DNA from: Phytophthora quininea
Taxonomy: Eukaryota > Oomycota > Peronosporomycetes > Peronosporales > Peronosporaceae
Length of the DNA stretch: 64,000 bases
NCBI GenBank assembly: GCA_011947345.1
Contig: JAAVTG010000670.1
Coordinates: 711,588 to 775,587 of the forward strand
Direction: 5' to 3'
Part shown: piece by piece, positions 24,006-35,371 of the stretch
Layout of the letters: the number at the start of each line of letters is the position of its first letter
Numbering within the stretch: the first letter of the stretch is position 1
Made by a program: the position numbers and the translations under genes
Notes under the pieces: model-generated
Seen by the model: only the letters and a program-made list of their open reading frames with translations
What the model was told of the DNA's origin: nothing
Database searches by the model: none

Positions 24006-26254
24006 TTAGTACGGCAGGGCATTACGCGTGTTTGGCACCGGAACGCTTATGATCTGGCGTGGGCGCCTAACAAGAGTGACGGAGTCGCGGATGTTGCTGA
24101 TCTCGGTGGTGACTGTGTTCGCTCTTGCAGCTTTGAACTGCTTGGCAAAGGATACAATATCGCGCACCGCGTTGGCTAACCACTCGCGATGCAGAGCACT
24201 CGCAACTTGCAAGTCCAACGAGCGCATCGGCGTCACAAGGGAAAAGCAGGTGTTGGGGTCCACAGCTACGGCCGCTGCAGCCTTCTTGTTTCCACGACCG
24301 AAAGTTCCAGCACCGCCATTAAGACGATCGTTATGGTTAGCTTCGGGTGCCTCGACGATCTGGATCTCGTCAACAGCAAGATATTCAGCGCTGATCTCGC
24401 CGTGTTTGCGTCGCCAGCGCAACTGGAGCGGGTTTGTCGGATCGTACAAGAGCCGCGAGGCGTGTGGACGGCCTCGACGACCAAACTTCGTAATGATCGT
24501 GTCGTTCACCACCCCAGCAGCAACTGTTAGCGTAATGGTGAGGTATTTCTTTCGAGCTACGAGGGCACGGTTTTGTTTGGCTCGATCGGCCACCTCTTGC
24601 TGGACTTGATACCCGAGAGAGTTGAGCTGAGGGTACAATTGTTCCTTGGAGACATCTTTGGCAGTGTACTTGGACAGCAGCGAACGCAAATGCGACTTGG
24701 CCCAAGGCAAGTCATGCATCATCGACTTGACGTAGCGTAGCTGACGTAGCATAATGCTGTGTTGCGCTGGCCCAAGGTCGATGAAGTTGGCGACATTCAT
24801 GAAGGGTACGCGGATGCAGCGGTCATTCCAGTGCCACGCAATAAAGCGTACGGGCTTCTTGGAAATCACAAGTTCTGGACGGCCGTCTCCCGTTCGCCCG
24901 CGCACACGAAGGACAATTTGCGACTGTGTCGATGCCTGTGTTGTCGGCACTGTCTTTTTGGCGAGATCGACGCACTTTTCTTGGTAGTTGAAGCTAACTT
25001 GGTGATCGAAAAGCTCTTGCTGGTGTAGCGAATGCATGATGGAGTGACGTTGATGTGGCTGGTGGATTTACGACGTGCAGCCCAGAGCTGCTTTGCAGAG
25101 ATGGTAGCGCCAGGGATTTTGCCCCGTTACTGAAGCTCGACATTGCGCTCTTGAAGCTGAAACTGGAGAGCGACGCGTTTTGAGAGGACTGCGCTTGATC
25201 GTGAAGGATTTCCGGCGCAACGGAACAAAACCAGTAATTGTGTTAGTTGTGCTACCACGCCGGTGTTGCAAACCTGCTTTGCAGTGAGCATTCTCATCTT
25301 CTTCAAGAAGAGGGTGCAGATCACCGTCAGGGAACTGGAACTTGAGACGGGAACTCCTGTCTGGCACAAAGTTTGCAGGCGGCGAGCTGACGGACTTCAA
25401 CGGCTTGTTGTCGCCGTTACCAGTATTGGTGTTTCCTAAGCCTCCACGTGGGAATCTCGGAACCTGGACACCCTTGACGATGATATTGGCGGTCAAAATC
25501 GGCAAGAGCACCCGCAAACGCGAAGGCGTCGGGGGCGCTTCCTTTAGCGCTAGATTGTGTTCGACGGGCTCGATGGTGTCTTCAACCTCCGTCTCGGCAC
25601 TTGAAGCAGATTTTCACTGTCGTCCACGACTGTTTTTGGTTCCTCCTCAGCAGTGGCAGACTCTTCCTCTGCTTGGTTCGAATTGTCGTCGCCAACAAGG
25701 TTTTCGAAAACGCTGATGCGATAAATATCGTCGACATTTACTGCAGCTTCGGTCATCCTGCCACAATCGCCGTCGTCGAAGTCTTCCTGCTCGGGCTTTA
25801 CGTTGCGGTCACTCTCAGTTGAGTCTTGTTCCTCCAACTCGGGACTATCGTCATCCTTGATTCGACCTACGCGTTGCTGCTGAATGTTGAGACAGTTGGT
25901 GACATCGTCCGCCGTCGCAGTCTTGCTTTGCTGAAACCTGTCGGCGTCCTGGCATGCAGCTCTCGCGGCTTCCATCTTGGCAATCGAAGACATGGCGAGC
26001 AGCAAGTTGTCGTCGCTCTCTACTGTGGACGATGTCCGCAGTCAGTTGGGTAATTCCGGTGGAATTGTTACTCGCCATGGCGTAGTAGGCTTCACGTAGC
26101 GCGGCAGGCGAGCAAGGTGAGGAATGAGCGGAATGTCCAACAACCACGGCGAGCTAAACGCGGCGTTTCCGGATGGGATACTGTAACGCGTGTCGGTGGG
26201 CTTTTCCGGGGTTGATTGATGGCCTCCACTGCTGCTACCCTGGGATCGATCCAT
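24006..26254 (-). CDS. PH-domain protein with disordered N-terminal half, frame broken at four points
   Basis: About 750 residues from 26254 to 24006. The C-terminal part has a pleckstrin-homology-like domain with FGRRGRPHASRLLYD, LRWRRKHGEISAEYLAVDEIQIVE and CFSLVTPMRSLDLQVASALHREWLANAV. Before it lie a helical segment (KSMMHDLPWAKSHLRSLL) and a basic/aromatic stretch. The N-terminal half is acidic and Ser/Thr-rich. Frame changes near 25600, 25175, 25100 and 25040 each need one extra base. An in-frame TGA at 26042-26044 separates the first 70 codons from the rest, so the true start may instead be the Met at 26005. A membrane or phosphoinositide adaptor is inferred. Confidence 0.65.
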
Positions 26255-26497
26255 CCGCTTCCCACTCTGTGAATAGCTGCAAACAACACGAAAAAAAAGC
26301 GAGCGGAACCCTCATCAAACTCGAGTCATGCGACAACGCGTCTCAGTGGAGCGAACTAATTTGGCATGAAGGAGATCGAACAACACTGTTTTTAGGCGGT
26401 CGTGACGCGAGAAAGAATGCTCGCGCACCTCTGCCAACAAGTCTGGTGTCTAGCAAACGTTTCAAGCAGTTGAAGTTGGTCGGTGCAGTGAATGAGC

Positions 26498-26774
26498 AGC
26501 TCACCTTGCGTATTGTCGCCATCGTTGCAACTGCAACTGCAGACGTACTACCAGTGTCATAAGACACCTGTACCAGTCCAACAACAGTATTTCATATTGT
26601 TAATAACTTTACGAGATATTTTTACTACGTTCAAGATGGAGTTCAACAGCTATTGGCTGTTGAACATCACTTGAACGTAGTATAACAATTCATATCGAGC
26701 TGAAATGGATCTGGTAGCTGGGTCTTATGACTCCTTTCACGTTGGGCAGTTGGCGACAATACGCAAGGTGAGCT
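26498..26774. repeat. 277-bp imperfect foldback element
   Basis: The outer 24 bases at 26498-26521 are an exact reverse complement of 26751-26774. Homology continues inward through a GTCATAAGAC block on the left (near 26558) and its complement on the right, to an inner hairpin centred near 26652 (GTTCAACAGC / GCTGTTGAAC, loop TATTG). A MITE or foldback element is likely; no terminal target duplication was confirmed. Confidence 0.75.
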
Positions 26775-27451
26775 GAACGAATACGACACAATGACCAGAG
26801 ACCAGCTCATTCGCTGGCCCTCATCCACCGCCTTGCCAATTACTGCATGTGCAATAAAGTTGTTCTTCGCTGGAGGGGTGGATGGCGAGCTGGAGACGAG
26901 CGTGTTGCCTTTCACCACGGAGCCGATCACAATCTGGGTAGTTAGCAGTATTGGTTCCTGACCCTCACGCTCGTACATCGTGGAGATGACCAGGAGACCA
27001 CGGCTTGAGCTTCTACGTCCTGACTCTCACTCTGGGCAGCAAGGCGTCACTGAAGTTGTGTCCTTTGCAGCCTCGGCTGGTGTATCCGTGTCCATCTTGG
27101 ATAGGGAGCTGGTAGGACCTCCATGGGCTCTGGAGTCTCCGTTGGGAGCTGGTTCCTCACTGCGGGATGTTGTACTTGGTGTCTGACGAGATGGCCTTGA
27201 GGATGCCAAGGAGCGACGCCGCGTCGAAGCCGGCGCACGTGCTGCCGGTACGTATCGACCATTTTGCGGTCCCATGCGGATGGGTGCGTCTTCTTCATCG
27301 TGCTGGAGCTTGCTACTGCGGTGGCCTCCGCCCAGCTCGCCCCGCATACTACCCCTGTCGCTGTTGCGTCACGTGCTTGCACTGGGTAGTCTTGAGACGC
27401 GCTCCACCTCCTATCAGCAGTCGCTTTCACTTGCGAAGACCCCCGAAACAA
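26667..27451 (-). pseudogene. Family B gene, copy 1 (unrecognised, frame-broken)
   Basis: On the minus strand near 27150-27280 one frame reads SLLGILKAISSDT followed by KYNIP. A shifted frame then gives a TPEPMEVLP segment that recurs in copy 2 at 35.05-35.37 kb. At least two frame changes are needed, so this is either a decayed copy or one with sequence errors. Function unknown. Its 3' part overlaps the foldback at 26498-26774. Confidence 0.4.
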
Positions 27452-27702
27452 GGTTGGAGATCCCCCCCACCTTCTTCCACTTCAAGCGCCAAAAGGAAGT
27501 GAGCATCAACGGACACAAATGGTTACTTCTTTGGCTCGTGAACATTGCAACGATCACTTCAAGATCTAGCAGCTCACACCCGCCCCAATTGCTGCATGGG
27601 CCGGCTTTTATTTCTCGCCGATAGCTCTATATAGTACGCTGTCCTGCTGCTCCTGCCAAGACAAAGACTCTCCGCCAACCAACTGCAACTCGCTGTCGAC
27701 AG

Positions 27703-28216
27703 TTAGTTGGCCGCGCTCTTTTTCTTCTTGGGGCCGCGCGGCAGCTGCACGCCCAGCGCGCGGTTGAGCTTGGAGATGATCTGGCCGTTGGGGATGGCGC
27801 GGCCCGACTCGTACTCGGCGATGACCTGCGGCTTCTCGTTGATCATGGTGCCCAGCTGCTTCTGCGTCATCTTCTTCTCCATGCGGGCCTTCATGAGCGC
27901 CTGCGACAGGCTGCGGTCCACGGCGTCGTGCTTAAAGTTGTCCGTGTCCTCCTCCAGCTTGCGCATGTTGACGTTGGCGGCGCTGTGGGCGCCCTTGTTG
28001 GTGCCAGCGCCGTCTGTTACAAAGCATCGTTACAATGTTAGAACAATCGGCTTTGTAACTTGGTTCACTATGGGAACAACGCACATTTGGACTCTGTGAC
28101 GACGGTGCCGGCGCGACGAGCGCTGTTGAGTGCCGCAGACTTGGCAGCGCCGCGAGGGGAGCTCGGCTGCCCCATCCAGCCTGCTCCCAATCCTGTCCCT
28201 GCGAAAAGTTGCTCAT
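27703..28216 (-). CDS. MBF1: Multiprotein bridging factor 1
   Basis: Transcription coactivator that links gene-specific regulators to TBP and also protects colliding ribosomes from frameshifting. Exon 1 is 28085-28216 and exon 2 is 27703-28013, with a 71-nt intron (GTGCGT...CAG) splitting a Tyr codon. The N-terminal MBF1 segment (SNFSQGQDWEQAGWG, then KSAALNSARRAGTVVTESK) leads to an HTH_3 domain (LSQALMKARMEKKMTQKQL, INEKPQVIAEYESGRAIPN) and a Lys-rich tail. One base is missing from the G run at 28070-28073 in exon 1; with it the protein is 147 residues, normal for the family. Confidence 0.95.
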
Positions 28217-28476
28217 GTTCTCTCTGTGTCTTCTTAGCGCTTGGCTTCTTGGACGCGATTTCGTGAATGCCGAGTCGTTTCAGGCGTCGGAAACGTCAGC
28301 AGCCCAAGGAATAGTGAAAGCAAGTGTAATAATCCATCGACCATCACTCGTCAGGAATTCGAGAACTTTTTACGTGTCGCATTTTTAGATCTTGGTCTCA
28401 CTATGGTCCCCCTTCAATCTTGAGTTTAGTATGCTTGGATTCACTGTGGCATTTTGCGCGGCGGCGGAAGGAGACG

Positions 28477-28775
28477 ATGGTGAAGACGGCGGGCCCCGAC
28501 CTGAAGCGATACATGGACAAGCGGCTGAGCCTCAAGCTCAACGGCAACCGCAAGGTGTCGGGCGTGCTGCGCGGCTTCGACCAGTTCATGAACGTGACGC
28601 TGGACGAGACGGTGGAGGAGGTCTCGGCCACCGAGTCTAACCGCATCGGCATGGTGGTAAGTCCTGGTTGCGACTGGGGCCACTTAAATATTCGGGGTGG
28701 TTCCTAACTTTATTACGACTGCAGGTGATCCGAGGCAACAGCATCGTGCAGTTCGAGTGTCTCGAGAGGATCTAA
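28477..28775 (+). CDS. SNRPG: Small nuclear ribonucleoprotein G (Sm core)
   Basis: Member of the heptameric Sm ring on spliceosomal U snRNAs. Exons 28477-28656 and 28725-28775 with a 68-nt intron (GTAAGT...GCAG) give 76 residues, the same as the human protein. Sm1 motif: LSLKLNGNRKVSGVLRGFDQFMNVTLDE; Sm2: IRGNSIVQFE. The ATG at 28477 is chosen because the product then starts MVKTAGPDLK, as in the family. The 3' end converges with GAR1 190 bp away. Confidence 0.96.
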
Positions 28776-28965
28776 ACCACAAAAGAATCAAAAAGTTCCC
28801 ACCCGTTGAATACCGAAGACATCCCCAAGCCATAGAGCTGTCCGTGGCATCATTTCCTACAGGACCAGGCAACACTTCGACACATCGATGTAATCACGTT
28901 TTTCTGGTTGTTTTTGTTGTTTTTCAGCGAAGTTACAATGATAATCTACTAGTCGGCGGGGCCAT

Positions 28966-29619
28966 CTAATAGCGTCCACGGCCACCGAAGCCGCCGCGGC
29001 CTCCTCCGCGACCGCCGCCACGTCCACTGAACCCGCCGCGTCCGCCAAAGCCTCCACGGCCTCCACCACGTCCGCTGAAGCCTCCACGACCTCCGCCACG
29101 ACCGCCGCCACGGCCTCCACCGCGGCCGCCTCCGCGACCACCACGACCGCCTGCAGCAGGCTTCTTAGTGGGCTTCTCCGTGAACCGACTGAGTGGCAGC
29201 AGCTTGTCCGGACTGATATAGACCTTGTCTCCGGCCTGGAATGACGTGGCCGACACGCCCGTCTCGGGCTTGACCGTGAACATGACCTCGTTGATGGAGC
29301 CCAGAATCTCGTCCACCTTGCCGATGCGCGTCTTGTTCTCCAGGAAGGCGCCGGCGTTGAAGTACGGCACCTTGTCGTTGGTACTCTTGTACACCATCTC
29401 GTTCTCGCACGCGTGCATGAAGGAGCCCAGCTCTGCATAGCAAAATTAAAGTTAAGGACAACGCACAGCATTGTAAGCGACTTGTTACATACCAACGACG
29501 AACGACGGCGGGCCTTCGGGCTCACGGCCACGACCGCCACCGAATCCGCGGCCTCCACCACGACCGCCACGGCCTCCGCGACCTCCACGAGCGCCTCCAC
29601 GTCCTCCCCGGAACGACAT
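28966..29619 (-). CDS. GAR1: H/ACA ribonucleoprotein subunit GAR1
   Basis: Component of the pseudouridylating H/ACA snoRNP in the nucleolus. Exon 1 (29493-29619) encodes the N-terminal RGG/GAR repeats and PPSFVV; a 60-nt intron (GTATGT...GCAG) splits a Glu codon; exon 2 (28966-29432) encodes the conserved core ([49 protein letters not shown]) and a long C-terminal RGG domain ending GRGRY. 197 residues, frame intact. Antisense frames in the Gly-Arg repeats are artefacts of composition. Confidence 0.96.
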
Positions 29620-29885
29620 GCTGCCAAGGTGCTAACTGCGAGCAAAATTGCTTGATAAGCGGTGTCCAGCCAATCGATCGGACTCAGATCTGAGGAGGCC
29701 GAATGTGAGTGGATGAAATTCGAGGAAAACAGAACTTGATTAACGTATACTGCAACTGACTTGGCGTTTGTATGGATCAAGTTGAAGTTAGTTATTGCCA
29801 CGATCGGCTCGAGTGCCGGGATTCCCATTGCATTACCGTTGACCTTCGCTCCGAAAAGCAATTCATTGTTCACAACCGAAATGAC

Positions 29886-30419
29886 TATGGACAGCACACA
29901 CGGTGGCGCCGATCTGGCGTTTTTGGACCCGTGGAAGGCAGCTCTGCTTTGTTATGTAGTTCGGCGCGATCGACGCTCAGCTGACGTATCGGCGAAGGCA
30001 ACTTTCTATGGTATCGAGGCCAGGATTTTGATATCGACGCTAAAATCTTCGTCGAGTTCTCGGCGTCTCAGCAAGATCCGACGCATTTGCGGTGCGTTCG
30101 AGAAGCGATGGAGTTGATTAGTGTCCTGGCCATGGCGGATGTCGTTGCGTCCGACAGATTCTCAAAGACGATGTTCCGCTGGCCTATTCCAGTTGCCCGG
30201 TTAACCTCACTCCGCAGTGGAAGTGCAGGCAGATCGGGACGTTGTCGCCGCATAATGAAGTGGGAATTCGACTGGGAGTGGCGTGGGAGAGCTGATAACC
30301 CATGGGAATATTTGCCAGAATATCGAGAAGTTATGGACAGACTACTGGCCATGGCGAAAACTCGCCTAGGAATGGAGCTCCGTGTGACTGCTGAAATGAG
30401 TTGGGAGCATCCGCACTAA
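29886..30419 (+). CDS. Family A gene, copy 1 (unrecognised, one frame break)
   Basis: Starts near 29889 (MTMDSTHGGADLAFLDPWKAAL), changes frame at about 30020-30080, and continues as CVREAMELISVLAMADVV ... NPWEYLPEYREVMDRLLAMA to a stop at 30419. It aligns by eye with the minus-strand gene at 35581-36182: FLDPWKAAL/FLQPWLDAL, REAMELISVLAMAD/REAIELFNTLAVVD, NPWEYLPEYR/DPWEYSEEFR. No known domain. Paralogous members of a lineage gene family are inferred. Confidence 0.5.
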
Positions 30420-30980
30420 CCAGGTGAACGCGGAGCTGTTCACTGAGAGCGCAAGTTGCGCTCCTAACACAATGGGGGTTCTTTGGGGAAAAGTTCCGCT
30501 GGTTGTTCAGTGCTATGAAGTTCATGACCACGACAAGTTTATTGAAATGTGGCGCCAGTAACTCCGGCCAGCAGAGGATCCAGAACATTTTCTCTCCAAA
30601 CGGTTTGTGTTTCGAGGCTAGATCTGACGTCACCAAACGTAGGCGAGATGCTTACCAAATTCAATCTGTGGAGACTTGTGTTTAAACTCGACGACAAAGC
30701 TGCGAACCGACAGTACTGGGAAATGTTGCACAAAACGTTGCTGCTTTGGTAAGATCAGTGGACAGACCACCATATTCATGGTGCCAGAAAATCCACGTAT
30801 ACTTTCAGCCAGGTGTCGAAGCGAGTTAGGCTGCGATTTTGTCTGCGATTGCCCACAAGTCGAGAATTCCCGGAGACAGAGATGAATGGTAGATTTGTTT
30901 AACAACGTCGATGCACTGCAGATGGATAGCGTATGCCTTGTTCAGCAAAGCGGCGAATGAAGCCGTCGGGGATTTGAGTA
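30420..30980. other. Spacer with short open frames, nothing firm
   Basis: Open stretches such as that beginning VNAELFTESASC just after family A copy 1 may be extra coding sequence for that gene or its neighbour, but splice sites and frame could not be settled. Confidence 0.3.
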
Positions 30981-31943
30981 GCACAAGTTCCACTGGATAG
31001 AGCAGGACGTGGAAGCGGTTGCAGCAGTCCTGAAGACAAACTACCCGCAACCTGCTGATCGGTCATCTATTGATCCAACATTCGAACTGCAATACGGATT
31101 CGTCCAACTATCAGAAGGAACGCAGTTGCGTATTGTCGGATTCAGTGACGACGAGAACATCGGTATTACCCTTTTGCTGCCCCGTGACTGTCGCTGTCGA
31201 GCCATTTATGATTCTGCGAGCACAAGTTCTTGGATGGAGGTTGTCGTTCCTGGTTTGGAATTTGCCAGGTTGATCGTGGAGTTCGTTCCAGGCGAGTTTC
31301 CCGAACCGAAATATTCGGAAGTTGGTGTCCGCGAGATTTATCCGAGTGATATTGAGCTTCGTGACTGTACAGTGCTAACAGATATGCTGACACTAATCAG
31401 TGGAGGGGTGTGCAGCCTTACGATAAGTTTTACACGGCTTGGAGTTGAAGTGGGTTTGAGCCTTGGATGCTGGATCCAAGCAGCAGAAGGCACACTTTGA
31501 CTGGCGTGGATGCGTTCATCTCGGATTATGACGCTTTGAAAAACTGGGCCGTCGAGTACTTGCTTATCCAGGCAAAGGAAAGCGTAGTGGACTTGACACC
31601 GTGTCTAGAGGACTCTACGCAACGACTGTCGCGCGAGTTGAAGCACCTACACATCGTGCTCCCACCAGACGGCCACTTCACGTACGAACCGATGGTGCGG
31701 CTAAGGACACACGACGATGAATTCCTCCCCGTCATGAGGTGGGGAATTTCAGGCAACAGCAAAGCGGCAAAGCCAAGTGTGGTGGTGCCATCCAGCCGCG
31801 ATCAAAACCCGAAGGCGATTCATCTTTTAAACTCCAACATGCTGAGCTTGATTTTCAAGTTTGCTGCCGAACCAAAACGGCGATGTGTTGCGGTGATGAC
31901 TGCTAGGTATTGGTACGATAACTGCTACAGTATTGAGTGGTGA
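30981..31943 (+). CDS. Unrecognised protein, frame joined across one missing base
   Basis: An acceptor-like GAGTAG just before 30981 opens a frame (HKFHWIEQDVEAVAAVL) that runs through LRIVGFSDDENIGITLLLPRD, SSWMEVVVPGLEF and VREIYPSDIELRD. It shifts once near 31455 (one C needed) and continues LDPSSRRHTLTGVDAFISDYDAL to VMTARYWYDNCYSIEW at 31943. About 320 residues are visible; upstream exons are probably missing. The ITLLLPRD stretch vaguely recalls serpins but the rest does not, so I leave the family open. Confidence 0.45.
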
Positions 31944-32049
31944 CCATCGCGACCTGCTAGCTAGCCAATACGAAAAGAAAAAGCGGTGAATAACGCAGCA
32001 ATAGTTCAATTCCTGTGGCAGTTCTCATCGTCAACCACGAGTTTCTTCC

Positions 32050-32740
32050 TCACGAGCAGCACGGGTCCGCCGACACTGGCACTTTGGCCGTGTCCTTGCC
32101 GAATACGAAGAAACTGGTCATAAAGCCCCAACAATGCTCGAAATCAGTGTCAGATCGTACGTCATGACCACCAGCATCAACAGGTAGGCCAAGAAGACGC
32201 GCAGACCTCGCATCAGAGCGTCCCCGAGATGCGTCCAGTTGTCCACCTTGACCGACACTGGCTCAGCTGCAAGTGTCATCATCACTGCTGCTACCGTCGG
32301 GTGACGTCGATCGTCAACGGTCGTGGCTTCCAGAGTGGCCATCGCCTCTGGTCGCTCCGGATGCACCGTCGAGTCCTCGGCTTGGGTGTGGCTGCAGGTC
32401 TTGCCCTTGTCACAGACCCGAGTGCTGCCCAGTTCGGGGTCGTAGAAGCCTGAACGTTGACGACTTACGCTGCTCTCGAGTCGATGCTTGGCGAAGCTCT
32501 TGGACTGCTGCAGCTGGCAGTCGTTGGAGGTGGTCAAGTACTGCGACAGCGCGGCTACGAGGAACACCAGGACGCAGCCCAGAATGGACCGCGTGAAGGT
32601 GGTGAGCCCCCAGTTCTCCAGCCAGAGCGTGGAGCAGTCGGCCATGGGGTCGCGGCCCGCCCACTTGAAGCCCGACGCCCCCATGAGCGAGCCTGGGCCC
32701 ATGCAGAAGACGCCTGCCATGTGCATCATCACGGTTGCGC
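32050..32740 (-). CDS. Ctr-type high-affinity copper transporter, first exon not located
   Basis: Trimeric Cu(I) channel of the plasma or vacuolar membrane. The exon begins after an acceptor TTCAG at 32741-32742 and opens with a Met-rich segment (VMMHMAG, FCMGPGSLMG). Span 1 is TRSILGCVLVFLVAALSQYL; a long soluble loop follows; span 2 has the diagnostic MxxxM as MLVVM followed by TYD. As read, the frame ends at 32118 within span 3. One extra C at 32126-32129 restores SIVGGFMTSFFVFG and a tail ending PCCS at 32050. The N-terminal exon, probably short, was not found. Divergent from a second Ctr gene 0.9 kb away. Confidence 0.85.
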
Positions 32741-33643
32741 CTGAAGAGCAAAAAGACAAGTGGCCGGAAATGAAGTATCTTGGATTCAGTATGGCATCAA
32801 TTCAACAATTGCAGAACCTGAAGCACATGAAAGGTCGTGTGCATTCGTGGCAAACGACCTAATTAGGTGCTGAGGTTGAACTCAGTTATAGTGGTGAAGG
32901 AATATGCGGTGGATTCCTACCTAGATCCGATTGATTTTTTAATGCGGTGGAGCGGAGACGACAACGTCCGAGAGCCTCACATTTGAAGCTTGTCTATGAA
33001 GAGCACACACATGCTAGGTGAGTTCAGAGATGAAACATGCTTGCAGTCACTGCTGGCGAGGCAGAGCGTTCCCAACGAAACAACCTTGCACTTCAAGGCA
33101 GGCAGGGATGTCAAGGCGAGAACCATGTCCACCGTCATGCTGGCCGTGAGGTGGAGGTGTTGATGGTACCAGGTTGTTGCTGCAGGTAATCCGCTGACGA
33201 CGCGACTGTCACCAGCAAATTCGTCGTTTATTTGACACCGCAGATACTACAGTACCATCGGAATGCAGTGATGGCAGCTCCACACTAGTGCTGCTGAGGA
33301 TAAAATTCTTAACGTTGGTCTGAAAAGAAAATGTTACTTTAGTCTTCGAGCTTCCACTTACCAACACACTTCTCGCACTACCGTAACTTCGTAGCCAAGG
33401 TACTCACGCCTTCGCTTTTGGTCGAGCATAGCTTCTCACAGCTCTTTCAAAATGTGGTCTGCTGCTTTGCAACGTTCAGCTTGACGTGGCCCCCACAAAG
33501 TTCATTCAACAATATGTTCGCTCTCCCCTACAAACTCCAAGATTTTTTTACCAACTGTTTTGTTCTGGTCTCTGCTTTCATTTCCCAACAGCTCTGGTTG
33601 CTGGCACGTTGAGCCGCCTGCTGCTCCTCTGCATCGCTCAGCC
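32741..33643. other. Divergent spacer between two copper-transporter genes
   Basis: Should contain the missing first exon of the minus-strand Ctr gene and both promoters. A minus-strand intron-like pair (donor GTAAGT and acceptor TTTTCAG near 33300-33365) is visible, but I could not connect it to a coding exon. Confidence 0.35.
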
Positions 33644-34753
33644 ATGGCGAGGCCTCAGCTACTGCTATCGCTGGCTGCGCTAGTCTTCTGCAGTCTCCTT
33701 GTGAGCGTCTGCGCCATGCACATGGACGACATGCCTGTGCGTTATCAACTACAGATTGCATTCTTCTCGATTGACACATTTCGACTAACGAAAGCCAATT
33801 CCTTTTGCAGGACGATCCGGTGAGCGGCAAGATGGTAATGAGCAAGGACTACAACTTCCAGCTCAAGAACGGTCAGAGACTGCGCTTCGCCAAGCAGGAG
33901 ACGCTCGACGCCTTCGTCAAGGACCCGGTACGCTACAACTGCGTCCCTACGGAGGAAGAAGGAAATGCTAACTTTATTTTTTTAATAGAAACTGGGTCTT
34001 CACGGTGTGGAGTCTCCGGAATCAACTCACAACCACAGAGATCATGAGGGGAGTGTGCTGTGCCCAGTGTGCGGAATGGAGACATCGGCTGTCGGCGGTC
34101 CGCAGGTGGTGATGAAGCATGGAGAACAAGCAGTGCACACTTGCAGCGTCAACCACGCTCGCCAAGTGTACAACCAGATTTTATCATTCCAAGCTGAAGG
34201 GAGTGAGGCTGCTAAAAGAGACCATGACTACTGCTCAGGGCCCGGGACGACCATGCTGAACGGGTTTTCGCTCAGTGGGAACTCGACGCCGTGCATCTTG
34301 CTGTGGTTCCCTGGGTGGGTGTTGGACTCGCGCTTTCGGTACATCTTGGGTGGCGTTGTGGTGGCTCTCGTGGCGATTTTCAATGAGTACTTGTTGCAGC
34401 TGCGGCGAGTGCTGCGCAAGGAGAGCAGCGTCAAGCGTCTGCTGAACAGCAACGCGCCGCACGCGGCTGAAAACGCGCAACTGCTGCGCTCCACGGCGCA
34501 GAACATGCCTCTGGCGGAATCGTGCGGACCGTCGTGGTTCCGGACGCTTGCACCTGAGACGCAGCACGCGGTGCACTGTGTGCTGCACGGCTTCACACTT
34601 TTCATCGCCTACATGCTGATGTTGGTTTCGATGACGTACGACCTGGCACTGCTGCTGTGGGTGGTAGGTGGCTACGTGCTGGGCCATTATGTGTTCGGCG
34701 AGCGTCGAGAGGCTGCTGTTAGTGATGGGGAGATGGAGGCCAACTTCCCGTAG
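33644..34753 (+). CDS. Ctr copper transporter with signal peptide and YHS-like metal-binding domains
   Basis: Exons 33644-33736, 33811-33927 and 33989-34753 (introns 74 and 61 nt) give an intact 324-residue protein. Order: a signal peptide (LLLSLAALVFCSLLVSVCA); a Met/His motif MHMDDM; a YHS-like domain beginning DDPVSGKMV; a second Cys-rich unit CPVCGMETSAVGG ... HTCSVNHARQVYN; then the Ctr part with span 1 (FRYILGGVVVALVAIFNEYLLQL), span 2 with MxxxM (MLVSM, then TYD) and span 3 with GxxxG (VVGGYVLGHYVFG). The N-terminal domains probably bind copper or another soft metal and hand it to the channel. This fusion is unusual for Ctr proteins. Confidence 0.88.
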
Positions 34754-35053
34754 GCGGACAAGCTGCAGCGCTTTCATTTTTTACTTATTTTCCGTAATAT
34801 TATCGCGTGACAGCGCCAACGTTTACCAACGAAGCTCTCTTAGCAGCATTGGAAACGTCGACCTACAACGTATCAGTGAGACCGTGAGCGAATTGATGGT
34901 TGCAACACTTAAGTTATATTACGGGTAAAGCGTTGATCCGTCTAGAACAAGCACTTTCAGCAACGACGACGGTGACAATACACAGGTGACCTGGACGAAG
35001 ACCACAGCAACAACACTGGACGAGCGTCTTGCGCCGCATCACGGGAGACGAGT
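34754..35053. other. Intergenic, nothing recognised
   Basis: 3' flank of the copper transporter; AT-rich in the first 180 bp. Confidence 0.45.
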
Positions 35054-35371
35054 TCAGCATGCGGCGGCGGTTCCTGGCCCATCATAGCCCCGCGGCACAT
35101 CAACAGCTTGTTGAACTCCGGTCGATCCTGCAAACTTCAGCAGCATGACGTCCACTGAAACAGCGCCACTTGCAGCCTCCATTGAAACAGCGGTCTGTGC
35201 AGCCTCCATTGGCGAATTCATGTCCATATTGGACTGGGTAGACACCACGGCCTCCATGTTATCGTCTGGTAGGACCTCCATGGGCTCTGGAATCTCCATT
35301 GTCCTCACTGCGGGGATGTCATACGGCGTGTCTGACGAGATGGCCTTGAGGATGCCCAGGAGCGACACCAC
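35054..35371 (-). CDS. Family B gene, copy 2 (unrecognised)
   Basis: A clean frame of about 105 codons reads SLLGILKAISSDTPYDIPAV and IPEPMEVLPDD, followed by Met/Ser/Ala-rich low-complexity sequence. It shares SLLGILKAISSDT and PEPMEVLP with copy 1 near 27.1-27.3 kb. The 5' end is not settled: upstream in-frame codons suggest the coding region continues beyond 35371. It lies 3' of family A copy 2 on the same strand, so the two could be exons of one gene; I could not prove this. Confidence 0.45.
   Translation of the reverse strand: MVSLLGILKAISSDTPYDIPAVRTMEIPEPMEVLPDDNMEAVVSTQSNMDMNSPMEAAQTAVSMEAASGAVSVDVMLLKFAGSTGVQQAVDVPRGYDGPGTAAAC

Noticed and set aside
24006..25037. Separate gene starting at the Met at 25037
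   Set aside because: The preceding frame continues directly into it if one base is added, and composition is continuous; kept as one gene.
28978..29160. CRISPR-like or satellite array in the Gly-Arg region
   Set aside because: The repetition is codon-level RGG repeats of GAR1, without spacers.
31009..31500. Serpin-type protease inhibitor
   Set aside because: Only the ITLLLPRD stretch is reminiscent; the reactive-centre region and other serpin signatures are not seen.
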